A stretch of 64,000 bases of DNA from an uncultured Lachnospiraceae bacterium. GTDB taxonomy: Bacteria; Bacillota; Clostridia; Lachnospirales; Lachnospiraceae. A model generated the notes under the pieces. The model did no database searches. It was not told the DNA's origin and worked only from the letters and a program-made list of their open reading frames with translations. Location of the stretch: the NCBI GenBank assembly GCA_910588285.1, contig CAJUQB010000005.1:1-64000 (forward strand), written 5' to 3'. Shown piece by piece: positions 50,101 through 58,138 of the stretch. Each line of letters begins with the position of its first letter. Within the stretch, counting starts at the first letter, position 1. The translations under genes and the position numbers were made by a program.

Positions 50101-50205
50101 CCCGGCTTTTGCGGCAGTATCCGCCCTTCCCGTATCCTGGCCTTTTATTTCTGTTTTTGTATTTGGCTTAAAAATATCGTTGATTCCGGTTCCGTCTACT
50201 CGCAT
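47116..50205 (-). CDS. Large FliK-like protein (DUF6240)
   Basis: 1029 residues, mostly helical, acidic and Gln/Glu-rich, beginning MRVDGTGINDIFKPNTKTEI with no signal peptide. The C-terminal 100 residues (VQLKIVRGREKRGMVDILLS, QRLGKLEAHIQVTENRTEGF, LQEQLKFSEEWQVRLDYHC) resemble the FliK hook-length control C-terminus. I recall DUF6240 proteins of similar size in flagellated Lachnospiraceae. It may set hook length or act in flagellar export. A sigma-D-like promoter precedes it. The N-terminal 800 residues have no known fold. Confidence 0.65.
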   Translation of the reverse strand: MRVDGTGINDIFKPNTKTEIKGQDTGRADTAAKAGAVSYGEKSHGVKATTVEKAFFSWESELERLGQAAAEIDVEAIHQQMAILSNTLSESDLKHLGEEGFSLNDTQVETIVTVVDKIKMELAKGGMDISIFGDDLSLEKLQAIAPNAGQAYQMAADLRQCSQEEAAYLVANEQEPTIENLYRAQHSGSVFPAREQAPIPEDEGFQKQIATVIARAGLPVNETTMGYGAMLLQKGAPLTPENVSYMQKLMDQPLPPDEEELRMAVSEAVTEQKRPAEAYLVAGYSAKDRAFAASQVMNEATEQEVAQLEQQGEPVTIARLEQLSRQREDSSTEQQNTGKQESQRPAREGTSGQDAGTISARRRLEEIRLVMTVEANYRLLRRGISIETMELSQLVEELKGLEQEYCRELFGQQGIEATEENTALFMETAQKTKELMQMPAYLLGRFLSDPATILDMHQAGRSQQAELTGSQAPYEPSTGTRAPYEPLARAQASYETSMTAPRADLGDSIQKAFRNVDDILQDLNLDTSDSNRRAVRILAYNQMELTTQNIRQVKALDEKMQQVFQNLKPRVVMEMIREGVNPLRTDIDTLNAKAGEIREQLDPGGEESYSRYLWQLEQRGQVTEQERESYIGIYRLLRQIEKTDGAVIGAVANQGSELTLGNLLHAVRSRRSRGMDVRVDETTGAAEEIKPDETAIDRQIEAAYQTDCAKDALHSLSAQSAETLVENDSWQEMTPEQLLEALLSSAASQEAEENQPWLEEYRQQLQQFAQNQDTEAAVLRLLESYQLPMDTYHIQAVSRMISQRNATFRQLFGRERQERTPDLKAVQQELLERFSEAIKTPEEMAKAQQELAETAEHVMDTMLEEEELTSVDVRQLKIMRTEISISTRMSREETYAIPVLIGDEMTNVQLKIVRGREKRGMVDILLSHQRLGKLEAHIQVTENRTEGFLVSDRQETLDQLREQQETLQEQLKFSEEWQVRLDYHCQNTEMGAAGFGGGQGQEEAGPDYEVQTSRLYGAAKSFMDALMRL

Positions 50206-50247
50206 GCTCTTACCCCGCTTTAACTTTTCATTTGCTATGCATTAACT

Positions 50248-50274
50248 ATTTCGGAAAAATGAGGCAAAAACTTA
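50248..50274 (-). promoter_or_regulatory. Sigma-D-like promoter of the FliK-like gene
   Basis: On the minus strand TAAG (50274-50271), a 15-bp spacer and TCCGAAAT (50255-50248), 6 of 8 matches to the sigma-D -10 element. Spacing and -35 are identical to the flagellin promoter at 47027-47053. Confidence 0.55.
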
Positions 50275-50297
50275 AGAGCACTTGACGTATTCTGTTC

Positions 50298-52721
50298 TTA
50301 TTCCGGCAGATAGCTGGTAAAAAGGCTGCCCGCCTGGTTGAAAAAGTCCTGGCTGTCCTGCAGTCCCTTGCGATAGGTGGTCTCTGCGGCAAAGTCATAC
50401 AGCAGCACATTATACTGATCGTACCCTACAATCAGCACCGGCTGTCCCTCACTGTCATAGGATAGTACGGGGCTGCCCTGATCTATATAATACAGAATCT
50501 GGGATACCGCACATCCGTTTAAATTCAGAACCAGGGCCTTATCCATCACCGACTGCAGGATCTCCCGCTGGTTCCCCTGGCTTCCGGAGAGAACGCTGAT
50601 GTCAAATGGAAGCTCCTCTGTCCGAATCGTTTTGCTGCCCTCCCGGCCTCTTCGCCAAATATACTGATGGTGCCTGCCCGTGACAGAGCCGCCGATTTCA
50701 TCTGCATACCGTACCGCGTCGCTGACATCCGCCATACAGCGTACAATATCGTCCCCATAATATACATAATAGCATTCCCCAAGCTCTCCCGGCTCTAAGG
50801 TCACAAGATTCTTCTCCTCTGCCACAACCTCCTTGGGTGTCAGAAGCTGCAGGGTCCTGCGGGCCAGTTCCTGGGGCAGCGCCAGCTCCACCTGGGTCTG
50901 ACGGACCGCATCATAAACCGTATTGACCTGTATGCTCTGGGCTGCCTCGATTTCCCGGCTCTTAATGGTATCCCCGGCGGTTTCCACATAAAGCTCTCCG
51001 TTCTTGTAGGCACGCTCCAGAACAACGCTGTTTTTTTCTACATAGGCATTGGTGATAAACAGCTCCGGCTTCTCATATTCCTTTACCTGCTGCCCGGTCT
51101 GATCCACAATCACAATCTTGTAGAGCAGGCTGCTCCCATTGCGGGCTTCATTGGCAATCCCATACACAAAATCGCTTTCCACAAAGCCGATGGGGCGAAG
51201 GGAGGCGCCCTGCTCCCCCTCTACCTCCCACTTTTTCTTATCCTCCAGATCCATAACGGTAATGAGGCCGGGATCCTCCCCCTGCCATGCAACATATCTT
51301 CCCCCTGCCGCCACAGCCAGGCTGTCCGTCTCCAGATCCCTCTGTATGGTCCTGACAGACCCGTCTGCCAGATTGATCCGGTACAGAGTACCCTCTGCCG
51401 CCATATAAAAATCCCCGTCGCCGCTGACATAGAACAGTCTTCCCCAGGTCTGCTTCAGCACCTGATAGGGCTGGGAGGACTCCACAAATACCTCTTCCTG
51501 CACCGTGTTGGCCACCGCGTCATAATGGTATACACAGATACCGCTATACCCCTCATGCTCCCCGCGGTTCATATAGCCATATACCACAAAATCCGTGCTT
51601 CCGGTCTCATCCATTTTGATGATGCGGATATCATACTCCTGATGGTTCTCCCTGTCGTTGATCCCTTCCATTCCCCGGAAGCTGAATACCCGGGACAGCT
51701 GATTGGTACTGCAGCTGTAATTCCACAGATCTCCCTCCTGGATGAAGCTGATGTAGCTGCCTGGTTCATTCGTCATATAGGAAATATCCCCATCACGGAT
51801 CCCCATCCGGATAGATGCCTTGTCAAAGCTCCCGCTGTCCCCCTGGAAAATCTCATTCATCGTTCTCTCATAATCCAGAAGGTGAATCCGGTTGCTGACC
51901 GTACTGTAACGAAGGCGGAAATACTCCTCCACATTATAAAACTTTGTCTCCCCGTCCTCTCCGTTGGAAGCATATACATATTTCAGTATAATGGTATTGT
52001 AATTGGCGCCAAGCTCCTGAATCAGCGGAATCGGCTCCTTGAGCACCTGCCCCTCCATATCTGCCCAGGCCACCTGCTTCAGGTTCGAGTGGATGGTCAC
52101 CCTCTGCAGGGTGGTATTATCCCCCTCTGCATTCGGCTCCAGATAGGTAGCCAGGGATGCCGTATCCTCCCCGCTTATGGCCTTCTGGTGAAAGCTTTGC
52201 ACAAAATCCAGGGATTCCTCCACATAACAGCTGTCCGTCCGAAACAGACGGGAATAATAGCGCAGCTCCTCCCCATCGCAGGTCAGAATCAGAATCAGCC
52301 GGTATTCCGCGTCCGGCTGCAGGAGGTTCTGTATCTTAAGCTGCGTGGAAATGATACCGTCCGTTTCATTGTAATCCGCCACCTGGGTGGATTCCAGCAA
52401 ACGCTGATTGTCCATGGTCCGCACTTCATAGGAAATCCCCTCCACATGGTTTTGGAAGGTCTGAACCGTCAGGTCAACCGTCATATCCGCAGACAGAGGC
52501 ATGATATTGCCGCGCATATTTTCCTCCTCCATCTGGCCTCTGTAGCCAAACAGCTGATCAATCACGCGGTCCTCCTTCTGCAGATATACTATGGGCAGCG
52601 TAGGCCCCGGCATCTCGGAGGTAATATACCCGCTCTCTTTGTCCGTCAACGCACTGGCTCCGGTAAAGGTTGCCAAAAATACCAAAACCGGTACTAACAC
52701 TTTCAAAATCCGTTTTATCAT
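50298..52721 (-). CDS. Large secreted protein with propeller-like middle and C39-like C-terminus
   Basis: 807 residues; not a family I can name. A signal segment (MIKRILKVLVPVLVFLATFT) is followed by an Ig/fibronectin-like part (about 70-170), a beta-propeller-like region with regular SGDGDFYMAAEGTLYRINLA and GGRYVAWQGEDPGLITVMDL strands (about 300-600), and a C-terminal domain. The last (about 700-807) shows LNLNGCAVSQILYYIDQGSP and EGQPVLIVGYDQYNVLLYDF, recalling C39-type papain-fold peptidases. The Cys may be structural or catalytic. It overlaps the methyltransferase gene by 4 bases and is co-transcribed with it. Confidence 0.65.
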   Translation of the reverse strand: MIKRILKVLVPVLVFLATFTGASALTDKESGYITSEMPGPTLPIVYLQKEDRVIDQLFGYRGQMEEENMRGNIMPLSADMTVDLTVQTFQNHVEGISYEVRTMDNQRLLESTQVADYNETDGIISTQLKIQNLLQPDAEYRLILILTCDGEELRYYSRLFRTDSCYVEESLDFVQSFHQKAISGEDTASLATYLEPNAEGDNTTLQRVTIHSNLKQVAWADMEGQVLKEPIPLIQELGANYNTIILKYVYASNGEDGETKFYNVEEYFRLRYSTVSNRIHLLDYERTMNEIFQGDSGSFDKASIRMGIRDGDISYMTNEPGSYISFIQEGDLWNYSCSTNQLSRVFSFRGMEGINDRENHQEYDIRIIKMDETGSTDFVVYGYMNRGEHEGYSGICVYHYDAVANTVQEEVFVESSQPYQVLKQTWGRLFYVSGDGDFYMAAEGTLYRINLADGSVRTIQRDLETDSLAVAAGGRYVAWQGEDPGLITVMDLEDKKKWEVEGEQGASLRPIGFVESDFVYGIANEARNGSSLLYKIVIVDQTGQQVKEYEKPELFITNAYVEKNSVVLERAYKNGELYVETAGDTIKSREIEAAQSIQVNTVYDAVRQTQVELALPQELARRTLQLLTPKEVVAEEKNLVTLEPGELGECYYVYYGDDIVRCMADVSDAVRYADEIGGSVTGRHHQYIWRRGREGSKTIRTEELPFDISVLSGSQGNQREILQSVMDKALVLNLNGCAVSQILYYIDQGSPVLSYDSEGQPVLIVGYDQYNVLLYDFAAETTYRKGLQDSQDFFNQAGSLFTSYLPE

Positions 52722-53869
52722 CCCTGTTTCTTTCCTTCCTCCTGCTGTAATCTTGCCAGGGTAGGCGTTACCTGCAGGAAATCCATGACCCTCTGATACC
52801 GGCCCTCATTCCCGCTTCCCTTTCCTTTTACCGCCCGGATCAAAATATTCTTGGGCGTGTGCTCCATATCAATAAACTCCAGAAGCTGAACCTCATATCC
52901 CCTGCTTTCCAGAATCTGTGCCCGCAGAGCATCTGTGAACAGCGCCGCCATCCGCTCCCGGATCAGCCCATACTGAAATATTGGCTCTAACAGCTCGTTT
53001 TTCATCTGCCCGTTTAATTCATGCTGGCAGCATGGAACAGAGAGGATTACCCGGGCGCCCCAGCGGATCGCCTTGTCCAGGGCATAATCCGTCGCCGTGT
53101 CGCAGGCATGCAGCGTCACCACCATATCTACCTGGCCCTCTCCCTCATACTGTGCAATGTTGCCCACATAAAAATGCAGCTTCTCATAGCCATATTTCCT
53201 GGCCAGCTGGTTGCAGTGTTCCATGACATCCTCCTTCAAATCCAGCCCTGTGATGGCCACCGGAAGGCCCTTTAATTCCCGCAGATAATAATAGATGGCA
53301 AAGGTCAGATAGGACTTCCCGCAGCCAAAATCGAGAATATGGATCTCACGGTCCCGGGGCAGCTGGGGCAGAATATCCTCAATAAATTCCAGAAACCGGT
53401 TGATCTGCCGGAATTTGTCATATCTGGAATGTATAATCTTCCCCTCACTGGTCTGCACACCCAGATCCACCAGGAAATCCACCCTCCGGTCCGGCTGCAG
53501 GATATACTGTTTCTTTCTATTATGGGACAAATCCACCTGCTTTACACAGCAAATGTCCTTTTCCTTTACCGTGACCTTCCCTTTTTTGCTGACCAGCACA
53601 TGGGCCTGGCCGCGGCTGTGGGTGATCACAAGCTGCTTATACTGTTCCATCCATTCTGTCAGGCGCCGGATTGCCTCCCCCCGCTCCAGATTATGGTGGA
53701 ATACCTTTTTGTCCTTATATTCGCTGGCCTGAAATACAAGCCCGCCCTTCAGCTGCACCGGACGGATCTGGATCCTGGCTGCCGCCTGGCTGCTCCTGGG
53801 ATTGCTCAATACCATCTGCACAAGCTCTTCTGTCATATATTTATCAAAAAGCTTCTTTTGTTCTTCCAT
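52718..53869 (-). CDS. SAM-dependent methyltransferase with N-terminal domain
   Basis: About 383 residues from MEEQKKLFDKYMTEELVQMV, after AAGGAGC. The N-terminal part (about 1-150; VLSNPRSSQAAARIQIRPVQ) leads to a class I methyltransferase core: motif I ILDFGCGKSYLTFAIYYYLR (about 180), GLDLKEDVMEHCNQLARKYG and VDMVVTLHACDTATDYALDK. The segment LSVPCCQHELNGQMKN gives a cysteine pair. The pattern resembles METTL25/RRNAD1-like proteins; an RNA or protein substrate is possible. The gene has a long structured leader with its own promoter. Confidence 0.8.
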   Translation of the reverse strand: MEEQKKLFDKYMTEELVQMVLSNPRSSQAAARIQIRPVQLKGGLVFQASEYKDKKVFHHNLERGEAIRRLTEWMEQYKQLVITHSRGQAHVLVSKKGKVTVKEKDICCVKQVDLSHNRKKQYILQPDRRVDFLVDLGVQTSEGKIIHSRYDKFRQINRFLEFIEDILPQLPRDREIHILDFGCGKSYLTFAIYYYLRELKGLPVAITGLDLKEDVMEHCNQLARKYGYEKLHFYVGNIAQYEGEGQVDMVVTLHACDTATDYALDKAIRWGARVILSVPCCQHELNGQMKNELLEPIFQYGLIRERMAALFTDALRAQILESRGYEVQLLEFIDMEHTPKNILIRAVKGKGSGNEGRYQRVMDFLQVTPTLARLQQEEGKKQG

Positions 53870-53888
53870 CTCTGCTCCTTTTTCGTTG

Positions 53889-54019
53889 CAGTTCACGGCC
53901 CAACCGGCCGCGAACTGTAACGCATCCAGCCCATTGAAAAGTCGCCTGACGGCGAGGGGCTGGATGCACGCAACCGCTATTTTACTGGCCGGATGCCTTG
54001 CAGCAGGGTGCAAGGCATC
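53889..54019 (-). promoter_or_regulatory. Three-hairpin structured leader upstream of the methyltransferase gene
   Basis: Three strong stems lie in 131 bases: CAGTTCACGGCC/GGCCGCGAACTG (53889-53917, 5-base loop); GCATCCAGCCC/GGGCTGGATGC (53922-53967) with an inner TCGCC/GGCGA stem; and GATGCCTTGC/GCAAGGCATC (53992-54019). They fall in the 5' leader of a minus-strand transcript ending in the methyltransferase gene. None is followed by a T-run. It may be a cis-acting RNA or a copy of an interspersed repeat family. Confidence 0.6.
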
Positions 54020-54043
54020 GTGAATAGTACCCCTTTTTCTTCC

Positions 54044-54072
54044 ATTATAGCGAACTCCCCCTGGAGAAACAA
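54044..54072 (-). promoter_or_regulatory. Promoter upstream of the structured leader
   Basis: On the minus strand TTGTTT (54072-54067), a 17-bp spacer that includes CTCCAGGGGGAG, and perfect TATAAT (54049-54044). It would give a leader of about 170 bases before the methyltransferase gene. The GC-rich palindrome inside the spacer might be an operator. Confidence 0.55.
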
Positions 54073-54101
54073 GGGGGAGCGTTCTTTTTTCACATTTCCG
54101 T

Positions 54102-54698
54102 TTACCACCAGCGGCGGCATCTCTTATGCCGGCATCTGCGCTGGTACATCTCATTATACAGCAGAACCTCGATCAGATTCTGCAATCCGCCTCCCGGAGG
54201 CGGTGGCGGCGGGCCAAAGGGCGGACGCCCCGGTGGTGGTGGCGGCGGGCCAAAGGGCGGACGGCCTGGCGGTGGCGGCGGGCCAAAAGGCGGACGGTCT
54301 GGCGGCCCTCCTGGCCCTGGCCTGCCTGGCGGGCGGCCCGGCCTGACCATGCGCAGCTCCTCCGTCTCCATATCCTCATACTGCTCTGCTTCTAAATTCC
54401 CTGATTCTGTCAGCCGCTGGTATATGCTGCCGCAGATCCGGCGCAGCATCAGCCGGTCCGGATACTCGTCAAACATCATGCTGCCTTCATATTCCAGCTT
54501 ATCGCATTCTTCTTCCACCAATTCCTGAACAGCCCGGGCTTCGACAGGATACATCCGCTTCATGGATTCCATATCCCGCTCGTACTCCATTTCCTCCAGA
54601 AAAACATTCTGCATGGGATAGGTCATATAAAAAGGCACCTTTTTCATATCCGCGCCTGCTGCCCTGTAAATATCATTCTGTCTATACTCCACTGACAT
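54102..54698 (-). CDS. Proline-rich repeat protein of unknown function
   Basis: About 198 residues from MSVEYRQNDIYRAAGADMKK. The first 120 residues are acidic and helical (PVEARAVQELVEEECDKLEY, YPDRLMLRRICGSIYQRLTE), a pattern I have seen in Lachnospiraceae proteins next to phospholipase genes. Then comes a Gly/Pro zone of four GRPPFGPPPPPP-type units (54,180-54,320) and a basic C-terminus (YNEMYQRRCRHKRCRRWW). No signal peptide is seen. A spore-coat or surface role is possible but unproven. The proline repeats are prone to length change. The start is uncertain because the ribosome site AGGAG is very close to it. Confidence 0.6.
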   Translation of the reverse strand: MSVEYRQNDIYRAAGADMKKVPFYMTYPMQNVFLEEMEYERDMESMKRMYPVEARAVQELVEEECDKLEYEGSMMFDEYPDRLMLRRICGSIYQRLTESGNLEAEQYEDMETEELRMVRPGRPPGRPGPGGPPDRPPFGPPPPPGRPPFGPPPPPPGRPPFGPPPPPPGGGLQNLIEVLLYNEMYQRRCRHKRCRRWW

Positions 54699-54732
54699 GC
54701 TCCTGTTTTCAACATCAGTATAGTATATGCAT

Positions 54733-56028
54733 TTATTTCCTCCACTGTGCCAGAAACAGCGCTGCCGCCAATTCATAGGGAACAAAGGTCAGAAGTCCAA
54801 GCTGTTCTGTCAGATCCACCTTCCCGTTTCGGTACGCCTGATACACACAGCCTGTAATATAGGCGCTGTTTTGCTTCAGCTTCAGCTCTGCCAGCCTGGC
54901 AGCCAGCTCCATGGAGCTTAGCCCGTCAAATATTGCCAGCTCCTCATACCTGTCCGCAGGCTCTACCCTAGACAGCAGGCAGTCCACATACTCCTCCAGA
55001 TACCAGGGCTCCTGGGCAGGCAGCCCAAAGATATTCCCGCAGATCTGGGCTGCTCCCAGGAAATAATCCTGTCTGGTGTAGGCTTTCTTGGGAAGCTGAT
55101 CCTCAATGCAGCCGCACAGCCGGCCGCTGTCACCAGGCTTTACAAGCTTGTTAAAGGTGCCCTCCGTCAAATACGACTCTGTCCGGGCCACCCGTGTCAC
55201 AAATGACCGGATCTCCTCCTGATACTGATCCAGATCTGACTGGTAAAACAAAAATTGGTTCCCCACAAGCCTCCCAAAGGCCTTCATTCCATCGTAATAC
55301 CCAAGCTTGCGGTTCTCGTCCAGCACTCCGCGCTCAAAATTCAGCATGGTGCCCAGAGACCTGCTTGGGGTAATATAGGTCACATAGGGCTTATTGACAT
55401 AGCCCGGATGCTGCGGGCTGTTATGCAGGTCCACTGCAACCACCTCGTCCGCCCCCATCTTCAGCGCCAGGTCAATGGGCAGGTTGTCATAATAGCAGCC
55501 GTCCAGATACAGCTCCCCCTCAATCCGATGCATGGGAAAGATCGGAAAAATGGAGGAGGAAGCCATGATATAATCCTTCAGCCTGCCATGGGGAATCTCC
55601 TCCTTGGACAGCTCCAGGGCTGTCAGCGTGGAAAACCGCACGGTCACCAGGCCAAAGTCTATATCCGAAGCACGCACCCTGTCCTCATCAATCAGACGGT
55701 CAATAAAATCCAGAAAGGGCGAAATATCCGCCCCTTTGTTTTTTACATATTTTTTCAGAAAGGGCTTAATGGCATCCCGCTGGTTGTACATCCCCTCAAT
55801 GGTAGTGGTCAGGTTGACGCCGTCTGCCATCACATGCTCCATCTCAATGGTATCCCACAGCTCACTGGCCAGCCTGTAATCCCGGGTAGCCATCAGGGCC
55901 CCGTTAATGGAGCCAATGGAGGTTCCCGTCACAATCTGGTAATCCATGCCCACCTCATTCATCGCTTTCCAAATGCCCATCTCATAGGCTCCCTTTGTCC
56001 CGCCGCCCCCAAGGGCAATTGCTCTTCG
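54733..56028 (-). CDS. Patatin-like phospholipase
   Basis: About 431 residues from MRRAIALGGGGTKGAYEMGI. The patatin domain shows the oxyanion loop GGGGTKGAYEMG, the nucleophile elbow GTSIGSINGAL (Ser in GxSxG) and the Asp of the dyad in LYLDGCYYDNLPIDLALKMG. These enzymes are lipid acyl hydrolases. A C-terminal helical region (about 260-430) has no known role. No signal peptide is present, so it is cytosolic or injected. It leads into the proline-rich gene after 35 bases. Confidence 0.9.
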   Translation of the reverse strand, partial: RRAIALGGGGTKGAYEMGIWKAMNEVGMDYQIVTGTSIGSINGALMATRDYRLASELWDTIEMEHVMADGVNLTTTIEGMYNQRDAIKPFLKKYVKNKGADISPFLDFIDRLIDEDRVRASDIDFGLVTVRFSTLTALELSKEEIPHGRLKDYIMASSSIFPIFPMHRIEGELYLDGCYYDNLPIDLALKMGADEVVAVDLHNSPQHPGYVNKPYVTYITPSRSLGTMLNFERGVLDENRKLGYYDGMKAFGRLVGNQFLFYQSDLDQYQEEIRSFVTRVARTESYLTEGTFNKLVKPGDSGRLCGCIEDQLPKKAYTRQDYFLGAAQICGNIFGLPAQEPWYLEEYVDCLLSRVEPADRYEELAIFDGLSSMELAARLAELKLKQNSAYITGCVYQAYRNGKVDLTEQLGLLTFVPYELAAALFLAQWRK

Positions 56029-56271
56029 CATGTTGGCTCCTTTCTGCATTTTTACCGTGATATCATCCTATTTAATGATAAAAGACGACTGCTAAAATGT
56101 CAATTATATTGGGATTTTTCGTAATTTTTTTGTATCCTTTCCAAATCCTGTTCCAAACGCCCCTATTTATGCTATACTCATCTCAGGATGACGGGACTGA
56201 ATGAGACTTCTCATAACCGGCATTGGCAAATTGCACAAAAATATTTGATACCTAGATAAAGGAGATATGAT

Positions 56272-56820
56272 ATGGACTTCCATCATCAAATTGCAGCCCA
56301 GATTGCTGCCCAAAAGGATGCCCTGGGCATCCACCAGTACGCATTCCTGAAAACCACTGACCTGGTATTTTCCCAAGGCGTCCGCAGCTTATGTGAAATG
56401 AACTCCTGCGGCCAATACGGCAAAACCTGGGCCTGCCCTCCCGGAACCGGAACCCTGGAGGAATGCCAGGCCCGGGTGATGGCCTTTGAGAATCTCTTTG
56501 TATTCACCACCCTGCACCCGCTGGAGGATTCCTATGATTTTGAGGGAATGATGGAGGGCAAGAAGCGGCACAGCGACCTTTGCCCAGCCATTGCAGATCT
56601 GTTCCGCCAACACGGTAAAACGCTGTTGATCCTCTCTGCAGAGGGCTGCTGCCGCTGTGAAACCTGCACCTACCCCGACGCCCCCTGCCGGTTCCCGGAT
56701 ACCCTGTATCCCTCCATCGAAAGCTATTGCGTGGAGGTCAACCGGCTGGCAAAAACAGCGGGAATCAACTATATCAATGGCGCCAATACCGTCACCTATT
56801 TTGGCTGTATCATTTACTAA
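56272..56820 (+). CDS. DUF2284 cysteine-rich metal-binding protein
   Basis: 182 residues. Cysteines form a ligand set: NSCGQYGKTWACPPGTG near residue 45, then EGCCRCETCTYPDAPCRFPD near 125. The pattern matches DUF2284, a predicted iron-sulfur or metal protein often found beside corrinoid methyltransferase genes. Here the UroD/MtaA-like genes at 56872 and 61120 lie close by. The start follows AAAGGAGATA. A bidirectional terminator separates it from the convergent methyltransferase gene. Confidence 0.85.
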   Translation: MDFHHQIAAQIAAQKDALGIHQYAFLKTTDLVFSQGVRSLCEMNSCGQYGKTWACPPGTGTLEECQARVMAFENLFVFTTLHPLEDSYDFEGMMEGKKRHSDLCPAIADLFRQHGKTLLILSAEGCCRCETCTYPDAPCRFPDTLYPSIESYCVEVNRLAKTAGINYINGANTVTYFGCIIY

Positions 56821-56826
56821 AAAAAC

Positions 56827-56863
56827 ATCCGGGCTGCCTTGGAATCCCAAATGCAACCCGGAT
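56827..56863. terminator. Bidirectional terminator between DUF2284 and UroD-like genes
   Basis: ATCCGGG (56827-56833) and CCCGGAT (56857-56863), with inner GC and TTGG/CCAA pairs, are flanked by A-runs on the left and T-runs on the right. It can end transcripts from both convergent genes. Confidence 0.85.
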
Positions 56864-56871
56864 ATTTTTTC

Positions 56872-57885
56872 TTACTGCTCTGCGTAAAATTCCTGCACTG
56901 CCTCAAAAAAGGCCTCGATATTCTCCCACTTGGACATGGGCGGGATATCGCACCCGGAGGAAATGGCAAAATTGGGATACTTGCTGCAGGCTGCTAGAAC
57001 CTCTTTGGTGGCCTTCTTGATGGACTCTACGGTTCCGTTGCGGAATTCGGAGGCCGGATCTACGTTTCCGGCTGCAATGATATCTGCCGGAACATGCTCC
57101 ATCATTTCCGCCATATTGATGGCATTGCCAAAATGAAGCATGGGCGCTCCGATGGAGCAGATGGATTTGATCTGCTGGATGGTGCAGTTTCCGCAGTTGT
57201 GGTATACCACGATAAAGGTATCATCCTGCACTGCCTCCACAATTTTCTTCATATATTCTGCGGAAAACTCCTCCTCAAGGGCCGGGGAGAGCAGCCCTGC
57301 CAGGGGCTCTGCCACCACAACGCCATTGGCGCCTACCCGCTTGTACTCCAAAATGTACTTAATGATAAAGTCCGTTACCTTTTCCAGCACCGTATGTACC
57401 ATGTCCGGCTCGTCGTAGCAATAGATCATGGCCTCGGATACGTCCATCAGACGGCCCGCCAGGGAGAAGGGCCCGATGACGCCTGCCAGCACCGGCCGAT
57501 CCTCAATCAGCTTGACTGCCTTCTCAATGGCCTCAATGTAGATGGCGGTGCGGCCTGCCCCAATCTCCGGCACCTTCAGGGCATCTGCATCCTCCTCTGT
57601 GGAAACCACGCTGCCGATTACCGTGGGAACCTCATCATCCGAGAAACGGATGGTTGAGCCAAAGCACTCTGCTTCCAGAGAAAGATCCATCAGGCTTACG
57701 GCTGCCGCTGCGTCTACCCGGTCTGCCACCAGCTTCATGCCCTTGGCCTGCAGGTCGCTGCTGGATATCAGCTCCTTCACCGTAATGTCCATCATCTGGA
57801 TGGCCGGGAAAGACAATACCGGCAAGGGTTTCTTCTTTGTCTCTGCCAGGTAATCTGCCGCCCACTGCTTCATGTTCATTTCCAT
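56872..57885 (-). CDS. UroD/MtaA-family methyltransferase, copy 1
   Basis: About 337 residues from MEMNMKQWAADYLAETKKKP, after GGAGGTAAG. The fold is that of uroporphyrinogen decarboxylase and corrinoid:CoM-type methyltransferases. The zinc-ligand pattern of the MtaA branch appears: VVYHNCGNCTIQQIK (His-x-Cys) and ISSGCDIPPMSKWEN (Cys). It lacks the UroD arginine pattern at the N-terminus, so methyl transfer is more likely than heme synthesis. Substrate unknown. The long frame upstream of the start was rejected for lack of a ribosome site. Confidence 0.82.
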   Translation of the reverse strand: MEMNMKQWAADYLAETKKKPLPVLSFPAIQMMDITVKELISSSDLQAKGMKLVADRVDAAAAVSLMDLSLEAECFGSTIRFSDDEVPTVIGSVVSTEEDADALKVPEIGAGRTAIYIEAIEKAVKLIEDRPVLAGVIGPFSLAGRLMDVSEAMIYCYDEPDMVHTVLEKVTDFIIKYILEYKRVGANGVVVAEPLAGLLSPALEEEFSAEYMKKIVEAVQDDTFIVVYHNCGNCTIQQIKSICSIGAPMLHFGNAINMAEMMEHVPADIIAAGNVDPASEFRNGTVESIKKATKEVLAACSKYPNFAISSGCDIPPMSKWENIEAFFEAVQEFYAEQ

Positions 57886-58138
57886 AATTCTTACCTCCAT
57901 ACATGTTCTTCTTTTACTTGTTCTTTTACTTGTTTTATAACTGATATTAAGTATAATGGAAATTTTTTTGGAATTCTTGCATAAAATCCCATACTTTTTG
58001 TAAAAATTATGGATTTGCACTCAAATGCAATAGCTACCCTTCAAAATCATTTTGCAGTAGGTAGTCCGCTGGTATGACCCACACCAATGATCCATATGTT
58101 TCACTTGTCTAAATTTCCACCTGCTTCGTTGTCGTCGG

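Noticed and set aside
51525..52697. 390-codon plus-strand frame
   Set aside because: Antisense of the secreted protein gene, which has a signal peptide and coupled neighbour.
54050..54095. Plus-strand small RNA ending at the GC-rich hairpin and T-run near 54,090
   Set aside because: Possible, but the same bases form a better minus-strand promoter spacer, and no plus-strand promoter was found.
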